Source: Pseudomonas sp. NFR16
GTDB taxonomy: Bacteria > Pseudomonadota > Gammaproteobacteria > Pseudomonadales > Pseudomonadaceae
Assembly: GCF_900108875.1 (NCBI RefSeq)
Contig: NZ_FNYJ01000001.1
Coordinates: 1,853,387-1,917,386, forward strand
DNA length: 64,000 bases
Direction of reading: 5' to 3'
The notes under the pieces were generated by a model. It saw only the letters and a program-made list of their open reading frames with translations, was not told where the DNA came from and did not search any database. Positions 1 to 9,306 of this stretch are shown piece after piece (the stretch's first letter is position 1; every line of letters starts with the position of its first letter). The translations under genes were made by a program, and so were the position numbers.

Positions 1-560
1 GTCACACGCTTGATGACCTGGCCGGTGAGGTCCTGGTAATCCTGAGCCAGCAGAATGTCGTTCAGGTGGCTGGCGACCTCGGCGGTCTCCTTCTCGCTGC
101 GCGTCAGGAAACCATCGACGCGACGGGCCAGATCACGAAACTCATCGGCACCGATCTCGCGACGCATGAAGCGTCCCCAATCGGCGCTCAAGGCCTTGGC
201 ATCGGCACTGAGGCCATTCATCAACGGCGTGCTCTGCTCGACCAGGTCCATGGTGCGGTTGGCCGCACCTTCCGTCAGCCTGACAACATACGACAGGCGT
301 TCGGTGGCATCGGTGATCTGGGACACTTCTTCGGCTTGCGGCATGTGCGGGTCAATCTGAAAATTGACGATCGCACTGTGCAGCTCGCGCGTCAGTTTGC
401 CGACTTCCTGATACAGGCCGCGATCCCGGGTCTGATTAAGCTCATGGATGAGTTGCACGGCATCGCCGAACCTGCCTTTTTCAAGGCTCGCGACGAGTTC
501 TTGTGCATGTTTCTTCAGGGTCGACTCGAAGTCACCCATTGTCGAATCTTTGGAATCCAT
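1..560 (-). CDS. cheZ: Chemotaxis phosphatase CheZ (3' end beyond window)
   Basis: CheZ dephosphorylates CheY-P and so terminates the motor-switching signal in the cytoplasm. About 186 residues are visible, beginning MDSKDSTMGDFES; the C-terminal part, including the CheY-binding tail, lies outside the window. The long helical hairpin ends in LLAQDYQDLTGQVIKRV, which holds the Asp and Gln used by CheZ phosphatases. The ATG at 560 is preceded by GAGGGCGCT. It lies 19 bp after the cheY stop, as expected for a cheY-cheZ operon. The family assignment rests on the catalytic motif, gene context and overall helical character. Confidence 0.95.
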   Translation of the reverse strand, partial: MDSKDSTMGDFESTLKKHAQELVASLEKGRFGDAVQLIHELNQTRDRGLYQEVGKLTRELHSAIVNFQIDPHMPQAEEVSQITDATERLSYVVRLTEGAANRTMDLVEQSTPLMNGLSADAKALSADWGRFMRREIGADEFRDLARRVDGFLTRSEKETAEVASHLNDILLAQDYQDLTGQVIKRV

Positions 561-579
561 AGCGCCCTCGCAGCGGACA

Positions 580-954
580 TCAGCTATTGACGCGCTCGAA
601 TATCTTCTCGATCTTTTCTTTGAGCACTTGCGCGGTGAATGGCTTGACCACGTAGCCGTTCACACCGGCCTGAGCGGCTTCGATGATCTGCTCGCGCTTG
701 GCTTCGGCAGTGACCATCAATACCGGCAAGTGACGCAGACGCTCGTCGGCGCGGACCTGACGCAACAGGTCGATGCCAGACATGCCGGGCATGTTCCAGT
801 CAGTCACCAGAAAGTCAAAAGCCCCGCTCTGCAGCATCGGCAATGCGGTGGTACCGTCATCTGCTTCGGCCGTGTTGGTGAACCCAAGGTCACGCAACAG
901 GTTTTTTATGATCCGCCGCATCGTTGAGAAGTCATCAACGATGAGGATTTTCAT
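580..954 (-). CDS. cheY: Chemotaxis response regulator CheY
   Basis: Single-domain receiver of 124 residues that binds FliM when phosphorylated and changes flagellar rotation. It starts MKILIVDDF; the acidic pair is at residues 7-8, the phosphoacceptor is Asp52 in [10 protein letters not shown], and the conserved Lys lies in YVVKPF near the C-terminus. The reading frame is open upstream, and a GGAGG lies about 17 bases before the ATG, so a TTG four codons upstream is also possible. The ATG at 954 gives the usual family length. It is the last full gene downstream of fliA, with cheZ following. No sigma-54 or FliA promoter was recognised in the 264 bp before it. Confidence 0.96.
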   Translation of the reverse strand: MKILIVDDFSTMRRIIKNLLRDLGFTNTAEADDGTTALPMLQSGAFDFLVTDWNMPGMSGIDLLRQVRADERLRHLPVLMVTAEAKREQIIEAAQAGVNGYVVKPFTAQVLKEKIEKIFERVNS

Positions 955-1218
955 GTTCTTGTCCAATTCGACCTCCAAGCAGTCTTTAACGCGCCCAGCA
1001 CCTGGACGCGCGTTCAATCAATACCGGCACAACCCAGTGATCGGCTCTACGAAAATAATAAGGAATGGTGCACATCGAGGGGTCACGAACACGGCGCAAC
1101 AGGCCGTTCAAAGACCTGATCCGACCGGCTCCTGCCTTGTCTCTCCTGCTTCCCACACCACATTCAGCACAGCCGGTCTTACTTGCAACACGCGAACACC
1201 CTGTTCACGTGCGATGAA

Positions 1219-1959
1219 TCAGCGCGCGCGCCACTCTCCCAACCGTCCACGCAACCGCGCGGCGCACTGGCTATGCAGCTGGCTGACCCGAGATTCGCTG
1301 ACCCCCAGGACCTCACCGATTTCCTTGAGGTTCAGCTCTTCGTCGTAATACAGCGCCAGCACCAGGCGTTCACGCTCCGGCAGATTGGCGATGGCATCCG
1401 CCAGCGCAGCCTGGAAACGTTCATCTTCCAGATCGCGCGACGGCTCCAGCGACTGGCTCGCGCCGTCCTCGTGCAGCCCTTCATGCTCGCCGTCCTGCAA
1501 CAGGTCGTCGAAGCTGAACAGGCGACTGCCCAGGGTATCGTTCAAAATCCCGTAGTAATCATCGAGACTCAATTGAAGTTCGGCAGCAACCTCGTGATCT
1601 TTAGCGTCACGGCCGGTTTTTGCTTCAATTGCACGAATCGCGTCGCTGACCATGCGCGTATTCCGGTGAACCGAGCGTGGCGCCCAGTCGCCCTTGCGCA
1701 CTTCGTCGAGCATCGCGCCGCGAATACGAATACCCGCATAGGTCTCGAAACTCGCGCCCTTGGTGGAGTCGTACTTGGTCGACACCTCGAGCAGACCGAT
1801 CATGCCGGCCTGGATCAGGTCCTCGACCTGAACACTGGCCGGCAGGCGCGCCAGCAGGTGGTAAGCGATGCGCTTGACCAGCGGGGCGTAACGCTCGATC
1901 AGTTCGTACTGAGAATCTTTGGATGATTTGCTGTACATGCGATAGCCACTTGCGGTCAT
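1219..1959 (-). CDS. fliA: Flagellar sigma factor sigma-28 (FliA)
   Basis: RNA polymerase sigma factor for late flagellar genes, held inactive by FlgM until hook completion. At 246 residues it has the usual length. Region 2 spans roughly residues 20-95 (ERYAPLVKRIAYHLLARLP, DLIQAGMIGLLE, FETYAGIRIRGAMLDEVRKGDW). The region 4 helix-turn-helix lies near 193-240 (LPERERLVLALYYDEELNLKEIGEVLGVSESRVSQL). Its ATG overlaps the fleN stop as ATGA, so translation is probably coupled. Likely targets in this window are the FliA-type promoters of fliC, fliC2 and fliST described below. Confidence 0.98.
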   Translation of the reverse strand: MTASGYRMYSKSSKDSQYELIERYAPLVKRIAYHLLARLPASVQVEDLIQAGMIGLLEVSTKYDSTKGASFETYAGIRIRGAMLDEVRKGDWAPRSVHRNTRMVSDAIRAIEAKTGRDAKDHEVAAELQLSLDDYYGILNDTLGSRLFSFDDLLQDGEHEGLHEDGASQSLEPSRDLEDERFQAALADAIANLPERERLVLALYYDEELNLKEIGEVLGVSESRVSQLHSQCAARLRGRLGEWRAR

Positions 1960-2789
1960 GACACGGGCCCTGCGCTGGTCTGATGCACCAGGCGTTCAAC
2001 GAAAAACTCAAGGTGACCGCGCGGGTTCGCCGGCAGCGGCCAGGTATCGACCTTCTGCGCGATGGCCTTGAACGCCAGCGCACATTTGGAACGCGGGAAC
2101 GCTTCGTACACCGCACGCTGCTTCTGGACCGCCTTGCGCACGCACTCGTCGTACGGAACGGCGCCAACGTATTGCAGCGCGACATCGAGGAAACGGTCAG
2201 TCACTTTGGTCAGCTTGGCGAACAGGTTGCGCCCTTCCTGCGGGCTCTGTGCCATGTTGGCCAGCACGCGGAAGCGGTTCATGCCGTAGTCGCGGTTGAG
2301 CAGCTTGATCAGCGCGTAAGCGTCAGTGATCGAAGTGGGCTCATCGCACACCACCAGCAGGACTTCCTGAGCGGCGCGCACGAAGCTGACCACCGACTCG
2401 CCGATCCCGGCAGCGGTATCGATCACCAGCACATCCAGGTTGTCGCCGATGTCGCTGAACGCCTGAATCAGACCGGCATGCTGCGCCGGTGTCAGGTGCA
2501 CCATGCTCTGGGTGCCGGAAGCGGCCGGCACGATGCGTACGCCGCCCGGCCCCTGCAGCAGCACGTCGCGCAGCTCGCAGCGGCCTTCGATGACATCCGC
2601 AAGCGTGCGTTTGGGCGTCAGCCCCAGCAATACGTCGACGTTGGCCAGACCCAGATCGGCGTCCAGCAACATGACGCGACGCCCGAGCTCGGCCAGCGCC
2701 AGTGAAAGATTCACTGAAACGTTGGTCTTGCCGACGCCACCTTTGCCACCGGTCACCGCGATAACCTGTACGGGATGCATGCTGCCCAT
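1956..2789 (-). CDS. fleN: Flagellar number regulator, MinD-like ATPase FleN
   Basis: ParA/MinD-family ATPase of 277 residues. In polar flagellates it (FlhG/FleN) limits flagellar number and antagonises FleQ. A deviant Walker A, KGGVGKT, lies at residues 16-22, followed by DADLGLANVDVLLGL (switch I region) and VLVIDTAAG (Walker B). The start chosen is the ATG at 2789 (MGSMHPVQV); an in-frame ATG three codons later is possible. It lies between flhF and fliA, the standard Pseudomonas order flhA-flhF-fleN-fliA. The 118 bp between flhF and fleN shows no promoter or terminator that I recognise. Confidence 0.97.
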   Translation of the reverse strand: MGSMHPVQVIAVTGGKGGVGKTNVSVNLSLALAELGRRVMLLDADLGLANVDVLLGLTPKRTLADVIEGRCELRDVLLQGPGGVRIVPAASGTQSMVHLTPAQHAGLIQAFSDIGDNLDVLVIDTAAGIGESVVSFVRAAQEVLLVVCDEPTSITDAYALIKLLNRDYGMNRFRVLANMAQSPQEGRNLFAKLTKVTDRFLDVALQYVGAVPYDECVRKAVQKQRAVYEAFPRSKCALAFKAIAQKVDTWPLPANPRGHLEFFVERLVHQTSAGPVS

Positions 2790-2907
2790 GTTAATTTTTT
2801 ACCTTGTCTTGCTTAGACCTAAGCCACATGTAGGGCTGCACGTTCAGAGTGTGAACAATGCCTGGCAGACCATCGATGCAGGTATATTCCAGTGTCATTT
2901 TCCCTAC

Positions 2908-4260
2908 CTAGCCCGCACGCTTGCCGGGACTGTGATAAAGATCCGCAAACATATCCGCCATCGCTTCCTCGCTAGGCTCCTCCTGCATCTGCACACTGAC
3001 AGCCCGGCTTACCAACTGGTGCCGGCGTGGCAAATGCAGATCGTCCGGTATCCGTGGACCATCGGTGAGATAGGCCACGGGCAGTTCGTGAGTGACCGCC
3101 AGGCTGAGGACTTCGCCCAGGCTGGCCGTCTCGTCGAGTTTGGTCAGGATGCACCCGGCCAGACCGCAACGCTTGTAACTGTGATACGCCGCCGTCAGCA
3201 CCTGCTTCTGGCTGGTGGTGGCCAGTACCAGATAGTTGCGGGCACGGATGCCACGACCGGCGAGGCTCTCCAACTGCAGGCGCAAGGCCGGATCGCTGGC
3301 TTGCAGGCCCGCGGTGTCGATCAACACCACGCGCTTGCGCAGCAGCGGCTCCAGCGCCTGCGCCAGAGACTGGCCCGGATCGACGTGCGTCACTGGCACG
3401 TTGAGGATCCGGCCTAGGGTTTTAAGCTGTTCCTGAGCACCGATACGGAAACTGTCCATGCTCACCAGCGCGATATTCTGCGCGCCGTATTTCAACACAT
3501 AACGGGCGGCCAGTTTGGCCAGCGTGGTGGTCTTGCCCATACCGGCAGGACCGACCATCGCAATCACACCGCCCTCTTCCAGCGGCTCCACGTCCGGCGT
3601 TGCGATCATGCGCGCCAGATGGGCCAGCAACATGCGCCAGGTGTGCGCCTGATCGCCACCTTCGGGCACCATCGCCAGCAGATCACGCGACAGCGGACCG
3701 GACAGGCCGATGCGTTGCAGACGACGCCACAGATTAGCCTGTTGCGGGCGGCTGCCTTGCAGCTGGTTCCAGGCCAGCGAACCCAGCTGGACTTCCAGCA
3801 GTTCGCGCAGCCCGTTCAATTCGGAGCGCATCGAGTCGTAGGCGCGCTGGCTGACCGCAGGCTCCACGGGACGCTCGGCGCGTTCGGCACGATCGGCCGC
3901 CATGGCCGCATGCATCGATGGGCGAAACGGTTCTTCAAGCGTCGGCTCGATCTGCTTGCTGTCATCCATCGCCAGCCCTGCGAACAACTGACGATTGGCG
4001 ACAGTGTCCAGCTCGCTGCGGTGGGTCAGCTCAGCCTGAGCGGTGACGATGCGCGACTGAGTCTTGCGCAGCTCGTCTTCGAGCTCGATGTTCGGCACAC
4101 GCGGCGCCAGCGCAGACAATTTGTAGTCCAGCGCGGCAGTCAGTTCCACGCCGCCGGCAATGCGCCGGTTGCCGATGATGGCCGCTTCGGCGCCCAGCTC
4201 ATCACGAACCAGCTTCATGGCTTGTCGCATATCGGCGGCGAAAAAACGCTTAACTTGCAT
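2908..4260 (-). CDS. flhF: SRP-type GTPase FlhF (polar flagellar placement)
   Basis: FlhF is an SRP/FtsY-type GTPase that fixes the flagellum at the cell pole. The 450 residues comprise a basic N-terminal domain (MQVKRFFAADMRQAMKLVRDELG), a linker with charged and Ala-rich stretches, and a C-terminal NG domain. The P-loop GPAGMGKTTTLAKLAARY sits near residue 235, and DTAGLQASDP and ILTKLDETASLG mark the G3 and G4/effector segments. The start lies 11 bp after the flhA stop, consistent with one transcript. In this order FlhF and FleN together set flagellar site and number. Confidence 0.98.
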   Translation of the reverse strand: MQVKRFFAADMRQAMKLVRDELGAEAAIIGNRRIAGGVELTAALDYKLSALAPRVPNIELEDELRKTQSRIVTAQAELTHRSELDTVANRQLFAGLAMDDSKQIEPTLEEPFRPSMHAAMAADRAERAERPVEPAVSQRAYDSMRSELNGLRELLEVQLGSLAWNQLQGSRPQQANLWRRLQRIGLSGPLSRDLLAMVPEGGDQAHTWRMLLAHLARMIATPDVEPLEEGGVIAMVGPAGMGKTTTLAKLAARYVLKYGAQNIALVSMDSFRIGAQEQLKTLGRILNVPVTHVDPGQSLAQALEPLLRKRVVLIDTAGLQASDPALRLQLESLAGRGIRARNYLVLATTSQKQVLTAAYHSYKRCGLAGCILTKLDETASLGEVLSLAVTHELPVAYLTDGPRIPDDLHLPRRHQLVSRAVSVQMQEEPSEEAMADMFADLYHSPGKRAG

Positions 4261-4271
4261 AACTCACTACC

Positions 4272-6401
4272 TCAGCCGTTCGGCCCGACAGTCGCTACGA
4301 TGGTGACTTGCTTATTGTCAGGAATTTCCTGATAAGCCAAAACATGCATATTCGGAACAGCCAGGCGTCCAAAGCGGGACAACATGGCGCGAACCGGACC
4401 TGCGACCAACAAAATGACCGGCTGACCCTGCATCTCCTGACGCTGCGCTGCTTCGATCAACGAGCGCTGAAGTTTCTCAGCCATGCTCGGTTCGAGCAGA
4501 ACGCCTTCTTCCTGACCCTGTCCAGCCTTCTGCAGACTATTGAGCAATATCTGTTCCAACCTTGGCTCAAGCGTGATAACAGGCAGCTCCGGCTCAATGC
4601 CGACAATGCTTTGCACGATTGCCCGGGACAAACCGACCCGTACGGCTGCGACCAATGCGGCGGTATCTTGACTCCGCGCAGCGTTGTTGGCGATAGCCTC
4701 GGCAATGCTGCGGATATCGCGCACCGGGACCTGCTCGGCCAGCAACGCCTGAAGCACCTTGAGCAGCGCCGACAGCGACAACACGCCCGGCACCAGTTCC
4801 TCGGCAAGTTTTGGCGATCCCTTGGCCAGCAAAGCCATCAATTGCTGGACTTCCTCATGGCCAATCAACTCATGAGAGTGCTTGTACAGAATCTGGTTCA
4901 GGTGGGTTGCCACAACAGTGCTGGCGTCCACCACGGTGTAACCCAGCGACTGTGCCTGCGCCCGCTGGCTGATTTCGATCCAGACAGCCTCCAGACCGAA
5001 CGCCGGGTCTTTGGCATTGATGCCGTTCAGACTGCCAAATACCTGACCTGGGTTGATCGCCAGCTCCCGGTCTGGGTAGATCTCGGCTTCGGCCAGCGTC
5101 ACGCCCATCAGCGTCAGGCGGTAGGCGCTGGGCGCCAGGTCGAGGTTGTCGCGGATGTGAACGGTTGGCATCAGGAAGCCCAGCTCCTGGGAAAGCTTCT
5201 TGCGCACGCCCTTGATCCGCGCCAGCAACTGACCACCCTGATTACGATCCACCAGCGGAATCAGACGATAGCCCACTTCCAGGCCGATCATGTCGATCGG
5301 GGTGACGTCATCCCAGCCCAGCTCTTTGGATTCCTGCGCACGACTCGGCGCAGGCAGCAACTCTTGCTGACGCTTGACCTCTTGAATCGCGGCCAGCTTG
5401 ACCATGTTCTGCTTTTTCCACAGCAGGTACGCGCCCCCGGCAGCCAGCAGCCCCAGGCTGATGAACGAGAAGTGCGGCATGCCCGGCACCAGCCCCATGA
5501 CCACCATGATGCCCGCCGAGACGGCCAGCGCCTTGTGCGACGAAAACATCTGGCGCCCGACCAGCTTGCCCATCTCTTCGGAACCGGAAGCACGGGTCAC
5601 CATGATCGCTGCGGCGGTCGACAGCAGCAGCGAAGGCAACTGCGCCACCAAACCGTCACCGATGGTCAGCAGCGCGTAAACCTTGCCGGCGTCGGCGAAG
5701 GTCATGTTGTGCTGGAGGATGCCCACCAGCATGCCGCCGATGAGGTTAATGAACAGGATCAACAGACCGGCGATGGCGTCACCGCGCACGAACTTGCTGG
5801 CACCGTCCATGGAACCGTAGAACTCGGCTTCCTGGGCGACTTCCAGACGACGACGCTTGGCTTCCGGCTGATCGATGAGGCCGGCGTTGAGGTCGGCGTC
5901 GATCGCCATCTGCTTGCCGGGCATCGCGTCGAGGGTGAAACGCGCGCTCACCTCGGAAATACGGCCGGCACCTTTGGTCACCACGACGAAGTTGATGATC
6001 ATCAGAATCGCGAACACCACGATACCGACGACGTAGTTACCGCCGATCACCACTTCACCGAAGGCCTGGATCACCTTACCGGCGGCGGCGTGGCCGTCCT
6101 GACCGTGGAGCATCACGACGCGGGTGGAAGCGACGTTCAGCGCCAGGCGCAACAGCGTGGCGATCAGCAGGATGGTCGGGAAAACCGAAAAATCCAGCGG
6201 GCGCAGTGCGTAAACGCAGACCAGCAACACGACGATGGACAGGGCAATGTTGAACGTGAAGAACACGTCCAGCAAAAAGGGTGGCATCGGCAACATCATC
6301 ATTGCCAGCATGACCAGCAACAGCAACGGCACGCCCAACTGACCACGGCCGAGGCCGACCAGTCCGATGCGTGCGTTAGAGATTAACTGAGAGCGATCCA
6401 C
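4272..6401 (-). CDS. flhA: Flagellar export gate protein FlhA
   Basis: Inner-membrane component of the flagellar type III export gate; its cytoplasmic nonamer ring docks substrates and chaperones. At 709 residues it is full length. About eight hydrophobic segments occupy residues ~20-330. The family signature RFTLDAMPGKQMAIDADLNAG lies in the loop near residues 155-180. The C-terminal cytoplasmic domain runs from about 345 to the end. It is first in flhA-flhF-fleN-fliA. A sigma-54-type promoter lies about 62 bp upstream, and the 297 bp repeat array lies beyond that. Confidence 0.99.
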   Translation of the reverse strand: MDRSQLISNARIGLVGLGRGQLGVPLLLLVMLAMMMLPMPPFLLDVFFTFNIALSIVVLLVCVYALRPLDFSVFPTILLIATLLRLALNVASTRVVMLHGQDGHAAAGKVIQAFGEVVIGGNYVVGIVVFAILMIINFVVVTKGAGRISEVSARFTLDAMPGKQMAIDADLNAGLIDQPEAKRRRLEVAQEAEFYGSMDGASKFVRGDAIAGLLILFINLIGGMLVGILQHNMTFADAGKVYALLTIGDGLVAQLPSLLLSTAAAIMVTRASGSEEMGKLVGRQMFSSHKALAVSAGIMVVMGLVPGMPHFSFISLGLLAAGGAYLLWKKQNMVKLAAIQEVKRQQELLPAPSRAQESKELGWDDVTPIDMIGLEVGYRLIPLVDRNQGGQLLARIKGVRKKLSQELGFLMPTVHIRDNLDLAPSAYRLTLMGVTLAEAEIYPDRELAINPGQVFGSLNGINAKDPAFGLEAVWIEISQRAQAQSLGYTVVDASTVVATHLNQILYKHSHELIGHEEVQQLMALLAKGSPKLAEELVPGVLSLSALLKVLQALLAEQVPVRDIRSIAEAIANNAARSQDTAALVAAVRVGLSRAIVQSIVGIEPELPVITLEPRLEQILLNSLQKAGQGQEEGVLLEPSMAEKLQRSLIEAAQRQEMQGQPVILLVAGPVRAMLSRFGRLAVPNMHVLAYQEIPDNKQVTIVATVGPNG

Positions 6402-6462
6402 CGATTTTTTACCTGCGCGTTAACCAAAACTTTGACGCCAGAGGCGTTGTAATGCAGGTGTT

Positions 6463-6476
6463 GCAAAAACCTGTCC
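6463..6476 (-). promoter_or_regulatory. Sigma-54 promoter of flhA operon
   Basis: The minus strand reads GGACAGGTTTTTGC, keeping GG and GC at the -24/-12 spacing with TTTGC at -12. The -24 box departs from GGCAC (GGACA). It lies 62 bp upstream of the flhA ATG. FleQ/RpoN control of flhA is known in P. aeruginosa; activity here is inferred. Confidence 0.6.
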
Positions 6477-6580
6477 AACATTGGCAGCGGGCTAAAAATA
6501 TCAGAATGCCAGTATTTGGATTTGGAAGTTTGCGTCGTTGCTTCCGACGCCTGGATCAAGAGAGTCCGCCTAAAACAGAA

Positions 6581-7340
6581 GCAGGAGCTCTTCCCGGCTG
6601 AAGCCGGTCCTACGGGGTGCGCGGTGTGTCAGTTGATCGTTCCCACGCTCCGCGTGGGAATGCATCCCTTGACGCTCCGCGTCACTTAGCCTGTGGGACG
6701 CAGAGCGTCCGGGGCGGCATTACCACGCGGAGCGTGGGAACGATCGTAATGTCCTGACGGCGCGCTCGCCGCATCCATGCTACCCGGCCCACTGCGCAAG
6801 ACCTGCGTTCAGCCTGCACCGAAGTCGCGTTTTATGGTGTTTGGACTACCGCGTAGAAGATCAAAGCAACGGCAAAAGCAGGAGCTCTTCCCGGCTGAAG
6901 CCGGTCCTACGGGGTGTCAGGTGCGTCAGTTGATCGTTCCCACGCTCCGCGTGGGAATGCATCCCTTGACGCTCCGCGTCACTTAGCCTGTGGGACGCAG
7001 AGCGTCCGGGGCGGCATTACCACGCGGAGCGTGGGAACGATCGTAATGTCCTGACGGCGCGCTCGCCGCATCCATGCTACCCGGCCCACTGCGCAAGACC
7101 TGCGTTCAGCCTGCACCGAAGTCGCGTTTTATGGTGTTTGGACTACCGCTTAGAAGATCAAAGCAACGGCAAAAGCAGGAGCTCTTCCCGGCTAAAGCCG
7201 GTGCTACGGGGTGCGCGGTGCGTCAGTTGATCGTTCCCACGCTCCGCGTGGGAATGCATCCCTCGACGCTCCGCGTCACTTAGCCCGTGGGACGCAGAGC
7301 GTCCGGGGCGGCATTACCACGCGGAGCGTGGGAACGATCG
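6581..7340. repeat. 297 bp tandem repeat array (about 2.6 copies) of composite palindromes
   Basis: Three successive units begin at 6581, 6878 and 7175, exactly 297 bp apart; the third is cut short at 7340. Copies differ at only a few positions. Each unit holds a REP-like hairpin (GCAGGAGCTCTTCCCGGCT, then GAAGCCGGTCCTAC). It then holds a larger nested inverted repeat: outer arms CGTTCCCACGCTCCGCGTGG and CCACGCGGAGCGTGGGAACG, inner arms GACGCTCCGCGTC and GACGCAGAGCGTC. About 110 bp of unique spacer follows, and this is duplicated too. The array fills most of the 971 bp gap between flhA and flhB. Short open frames inside it are repeat artefacts. Palindromes of this type are common between genes in Pseudomonas; the tandem amplification is the unusual part. 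Confidence 0.93.
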
Positions 7341-7372
7341 GAAGAAGGGCATCAGATTAGCGGAGATAAACC

Positions 7373-8512
7373 CTAAGAATCCCGTCTCAAATCCGGCGGA
7401 ATCGGCAAATCTTCACGCAGCGGATCAGGCCGCTTGCCGCGCCCCTGACGGAACTGGCGAATCTGATAGACGTAGGCCAGCACCTGCGCCACCGCCAGGT
7501 ACAACCCTGCCGGAATTTCTTGTTCCAGCTCGGTGCTGTAGTAGATCGAGCGCGCCAGCGCCGGCGACTCCAGCAGCAGGATCTGATGCTGGGCCGCTAT
7601 CTCGCGGATCTTCAGCGCCAGGAAATCGCTGCCCTTGGCCAACAGCACCGGCGCCCCGCCCTTGTCCGCGTCGTATTTGAGTGCAACGGCATAGTGAGTC
7701 GGGTTGGTGATGATTACGTCGGCTTCCGGAATCGCCGACATCATCCGCCGCTGGGACATCTCGCGCTGCAGCTGGCGAATCCGCTGCTTGACCTCCGGCC
7801 GGCCTTCGTTGTCCTTGTGCTCGTCGCGCACTTCCTGCTTGGTCATCATCAGCTTGTTGCGTGCTTCCCACAGCTGCACCGGGACATCCACCGCTGCGAT
7901 GATCAGCAGCCCGAACGACATCCACAGCGTGTTCCAGCCCACCAGTTGCAGGCTGTGGATGACCGCCATTTCCATGGGTTCGTGCGCGATGGCGAGCAGG
8001 TCGTTCTTGTCCTTCATCAACACCACGACCGCGACGATCAGCACGATGAAGAACTTGGCGAACGATTTGACCAGCTCGATGAGCGCCTTGGGCGAGAACA
8101 TGCGTTTCAGACCGGCCGCCGGGTTCAGCCGACTGAACTTGGGCGCCAGCGAGCCCGCCGCGAACAGCCAGCCGCCCAGCGACACAGGCCCGACCAGGGC
8201 GGCGATGGTCAGCGCCACCAGCAGCGGCTGGATCGACCACAACGCCGCCTTGCCCGAAACCATCAGCATCAGCGTCATGCTGCGCTCGTCCATCAAGGTC
8301 TCGCGGGTGATGGTCAGGTTGTCGCGCATCAACTGCATCATCATCTCGGCCATCGAACCGCCGAATGCCAACAACCCGGCAGCACCGACCAGCATCACGA
8401 CGACGGTGTTCAGTTCCTTGGAGCGGGCGATCTCGCCCTTCTCCCTGGCCTCACGTTTGCGTTTGTCCGTGGGGTCTTCTGTTTTGTCTTGACCGCTCTC
8501 GCTTTCAGCCAT
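7373..8512 (-). CDS. flhB: Flagellar export switch protein FlhB
   Basis: Export-gate subunit that switches secretion from rod/hook to filament substrates. The 379 residues have a charged N-terminus (SESGQDKTEDPTDKRKREAREKG), four hydrophobic segments between about 30 and 210, and a cytoplasmic tail. The autocleavage motif NPTH is at residues 270-273, so cleavage would fall between Asn270 and Pro271. It follows fliR by 1 bp and is the last gene of fliLMNOPQR-flhB. Downstream is the 297 bp repeat array. FliK (encoded upstream) is its functional partner. Confidence 0.99.
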   Translation of the reverse strand: MAESESGQDKTEDPTDKRKREAREKGEIARSKELNTVVVMLVGAAGLLAFGGSMAEMMMQLMRDNLTITRETLMDERSMTLMLMVSGKAALWSIQPLLVALTIAALVGPVSLGGWLFAAGSLAPKFSRLNPAAGLKRMFSPKALIELVKSFAKFFIVLIVAVVVLMKDKNDLLAIAHEPMEMAVIHSLQLVGWNTLWMSFGLLIIAAVDVPVQLWEARNKLMMTKQEVRDEHKDNEGRPEVKQRIRQLQREMSQRRMMSAIPEADVIITNPTHYAVALKYDADKGGAPVLLAKGSDFLALKIREIAAQHQILLLESPALARSIYYSTELEQEIPAGLYLAVAQVLAYVYQIRQFRQGRGKRPDPLREDLPIPPDLRRDS

Positions 8513-8513
8513 G

Positions 8514-9299
8514 TCAGCGCGCCTTGACCATGTCCCTGAGCAACTGCAAGGCGTCGACCGCCAGCGGTTGGTATTGAGTGAGAATGTCGCCGAGCGAGAC
8601 CCACAGGACCCACATGCCCAGCACCAGCGTCAACGGAAAACCGATGGTGAAGATGTTCAGCTGCGGCGCCGCCCGGGTCATCACGCCCATCGCGATGTTG
8701 AGCACCAGCAACGCGGTGATCGCCGGCAGCACCAGAATCAGCGCCGCGCCGAGCACCCAGCCCAGGCGCAGCACCAGCTCCCAGAAATTGGCGAGCATCA
8801 GCCCCTCACCCACCGGCAGCGTGGTAAAGCTTTCGATCAGCACTTCGAACACCACCAGATGCCCGTTGGTGGAGAGAAACAGCAAGGTCACCAGCATCGT
8901 GAAGAACTGGCCGATCACCGCCACCGACACTCCGTTGATCGGGTCGATCATGGAGGCGAAGCTCATGCCCATCTGCACGGCGATGACCTGGCCGGCAATG
9001 ACGAAGGCTTGAAAAAACAGCTGCAGCGACAGCCCGAACGCCGCGCCGATGATGATTTGCTCGGCGATCAGCAGCAACGCACTCAAGTCCAGCGCGTGAA
9101 CCGGCGGCATCGGCGGCAGGCTGGGGGCGATCACGACGGTGATCGCCAGCGCCAGATAAAGACGCACACGGTTGGGGACCAGCGTAGTGCCGAAGATCGG
9201 CATGGTCATCAGCACCGCAGCGATCCGGAACAGCGGCAACATGAACGCCGCCACCCACGTGCTGATCTGCGTGTCGGTCAGCGCCAGCACAGGTTCCAT
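8514..9299 (-). CDS. fliR: Flagellar export gate protein FliR
   Basis: Polytopic inner-membrane protein of the FliPQR export core. It has 261 residues, mostly hydrophobic, beginning MEPVLALTDTQISTWVAAFMLPLFRIAAVL. The family stretch FGLSLQLFFQAFVIAGQVIAVQMGMSFA lies mid-protein. Length and hydropathy are as expected. It lies 7 bp after fliQ and 1 bp before flhB, so the genes are likely co-translated from the fliL operon mRNA. Confidence 0.98.
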   Translation of the reverse strand: MEPVLALTDTQISTWVAAFMLPLFRIAAVLMTMPIFGTTLVPNRVRLYLALAITVVIAPSLPPMPPVHALDLSALLLIAEQIIIGAAFGLSLQLFFQAFVIAGQVIAVQMGMSFASMIDPINGVSVAVIGQFFTMLVTLLFLSTNGHLVVFEVLIESFTTLPVGEGLMLANFWELVLRLGWVLGAALILVLPAITALLVLNIAMGVMTRAAPQLNIFTIGFPLTLVLGMWVLWVSLGDILTQYQPLAVDALQLLRDMVKAR

Positions 9300-9306
9300 T
9301 CGTGAC

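Noticed and set aside
954..1218. Possible FliA or sigma-54 promoter before cheY
   Set aside because: A TAAAGACT on the minus strand is not followed by a -10 like GCCGATAA at 11 bases, and no GG-N10-GC site fits.
4308..6386. Very long plus-strand open frame of 692 codons opposite flhA
   Set aside because: His/Gln/Arg-rich antisense shadow caused by high GC; flhA on the other strand is unambiguous.
6777..7283. Two near-identical 69-codon plus-strand open frames (6777-6986 and 7074-7283)
   Set aside because: They are the same frame in successive 297 bp repeat units, composed of palindromic repeat sequence, without a ribosome site.
6581..7340. Repeat array considered as a CRISPR
   Set aside because: The period is 297 bp with duplicated, not unique, spacers, and there are no cas genes. 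It is a tandem segmental repeat.
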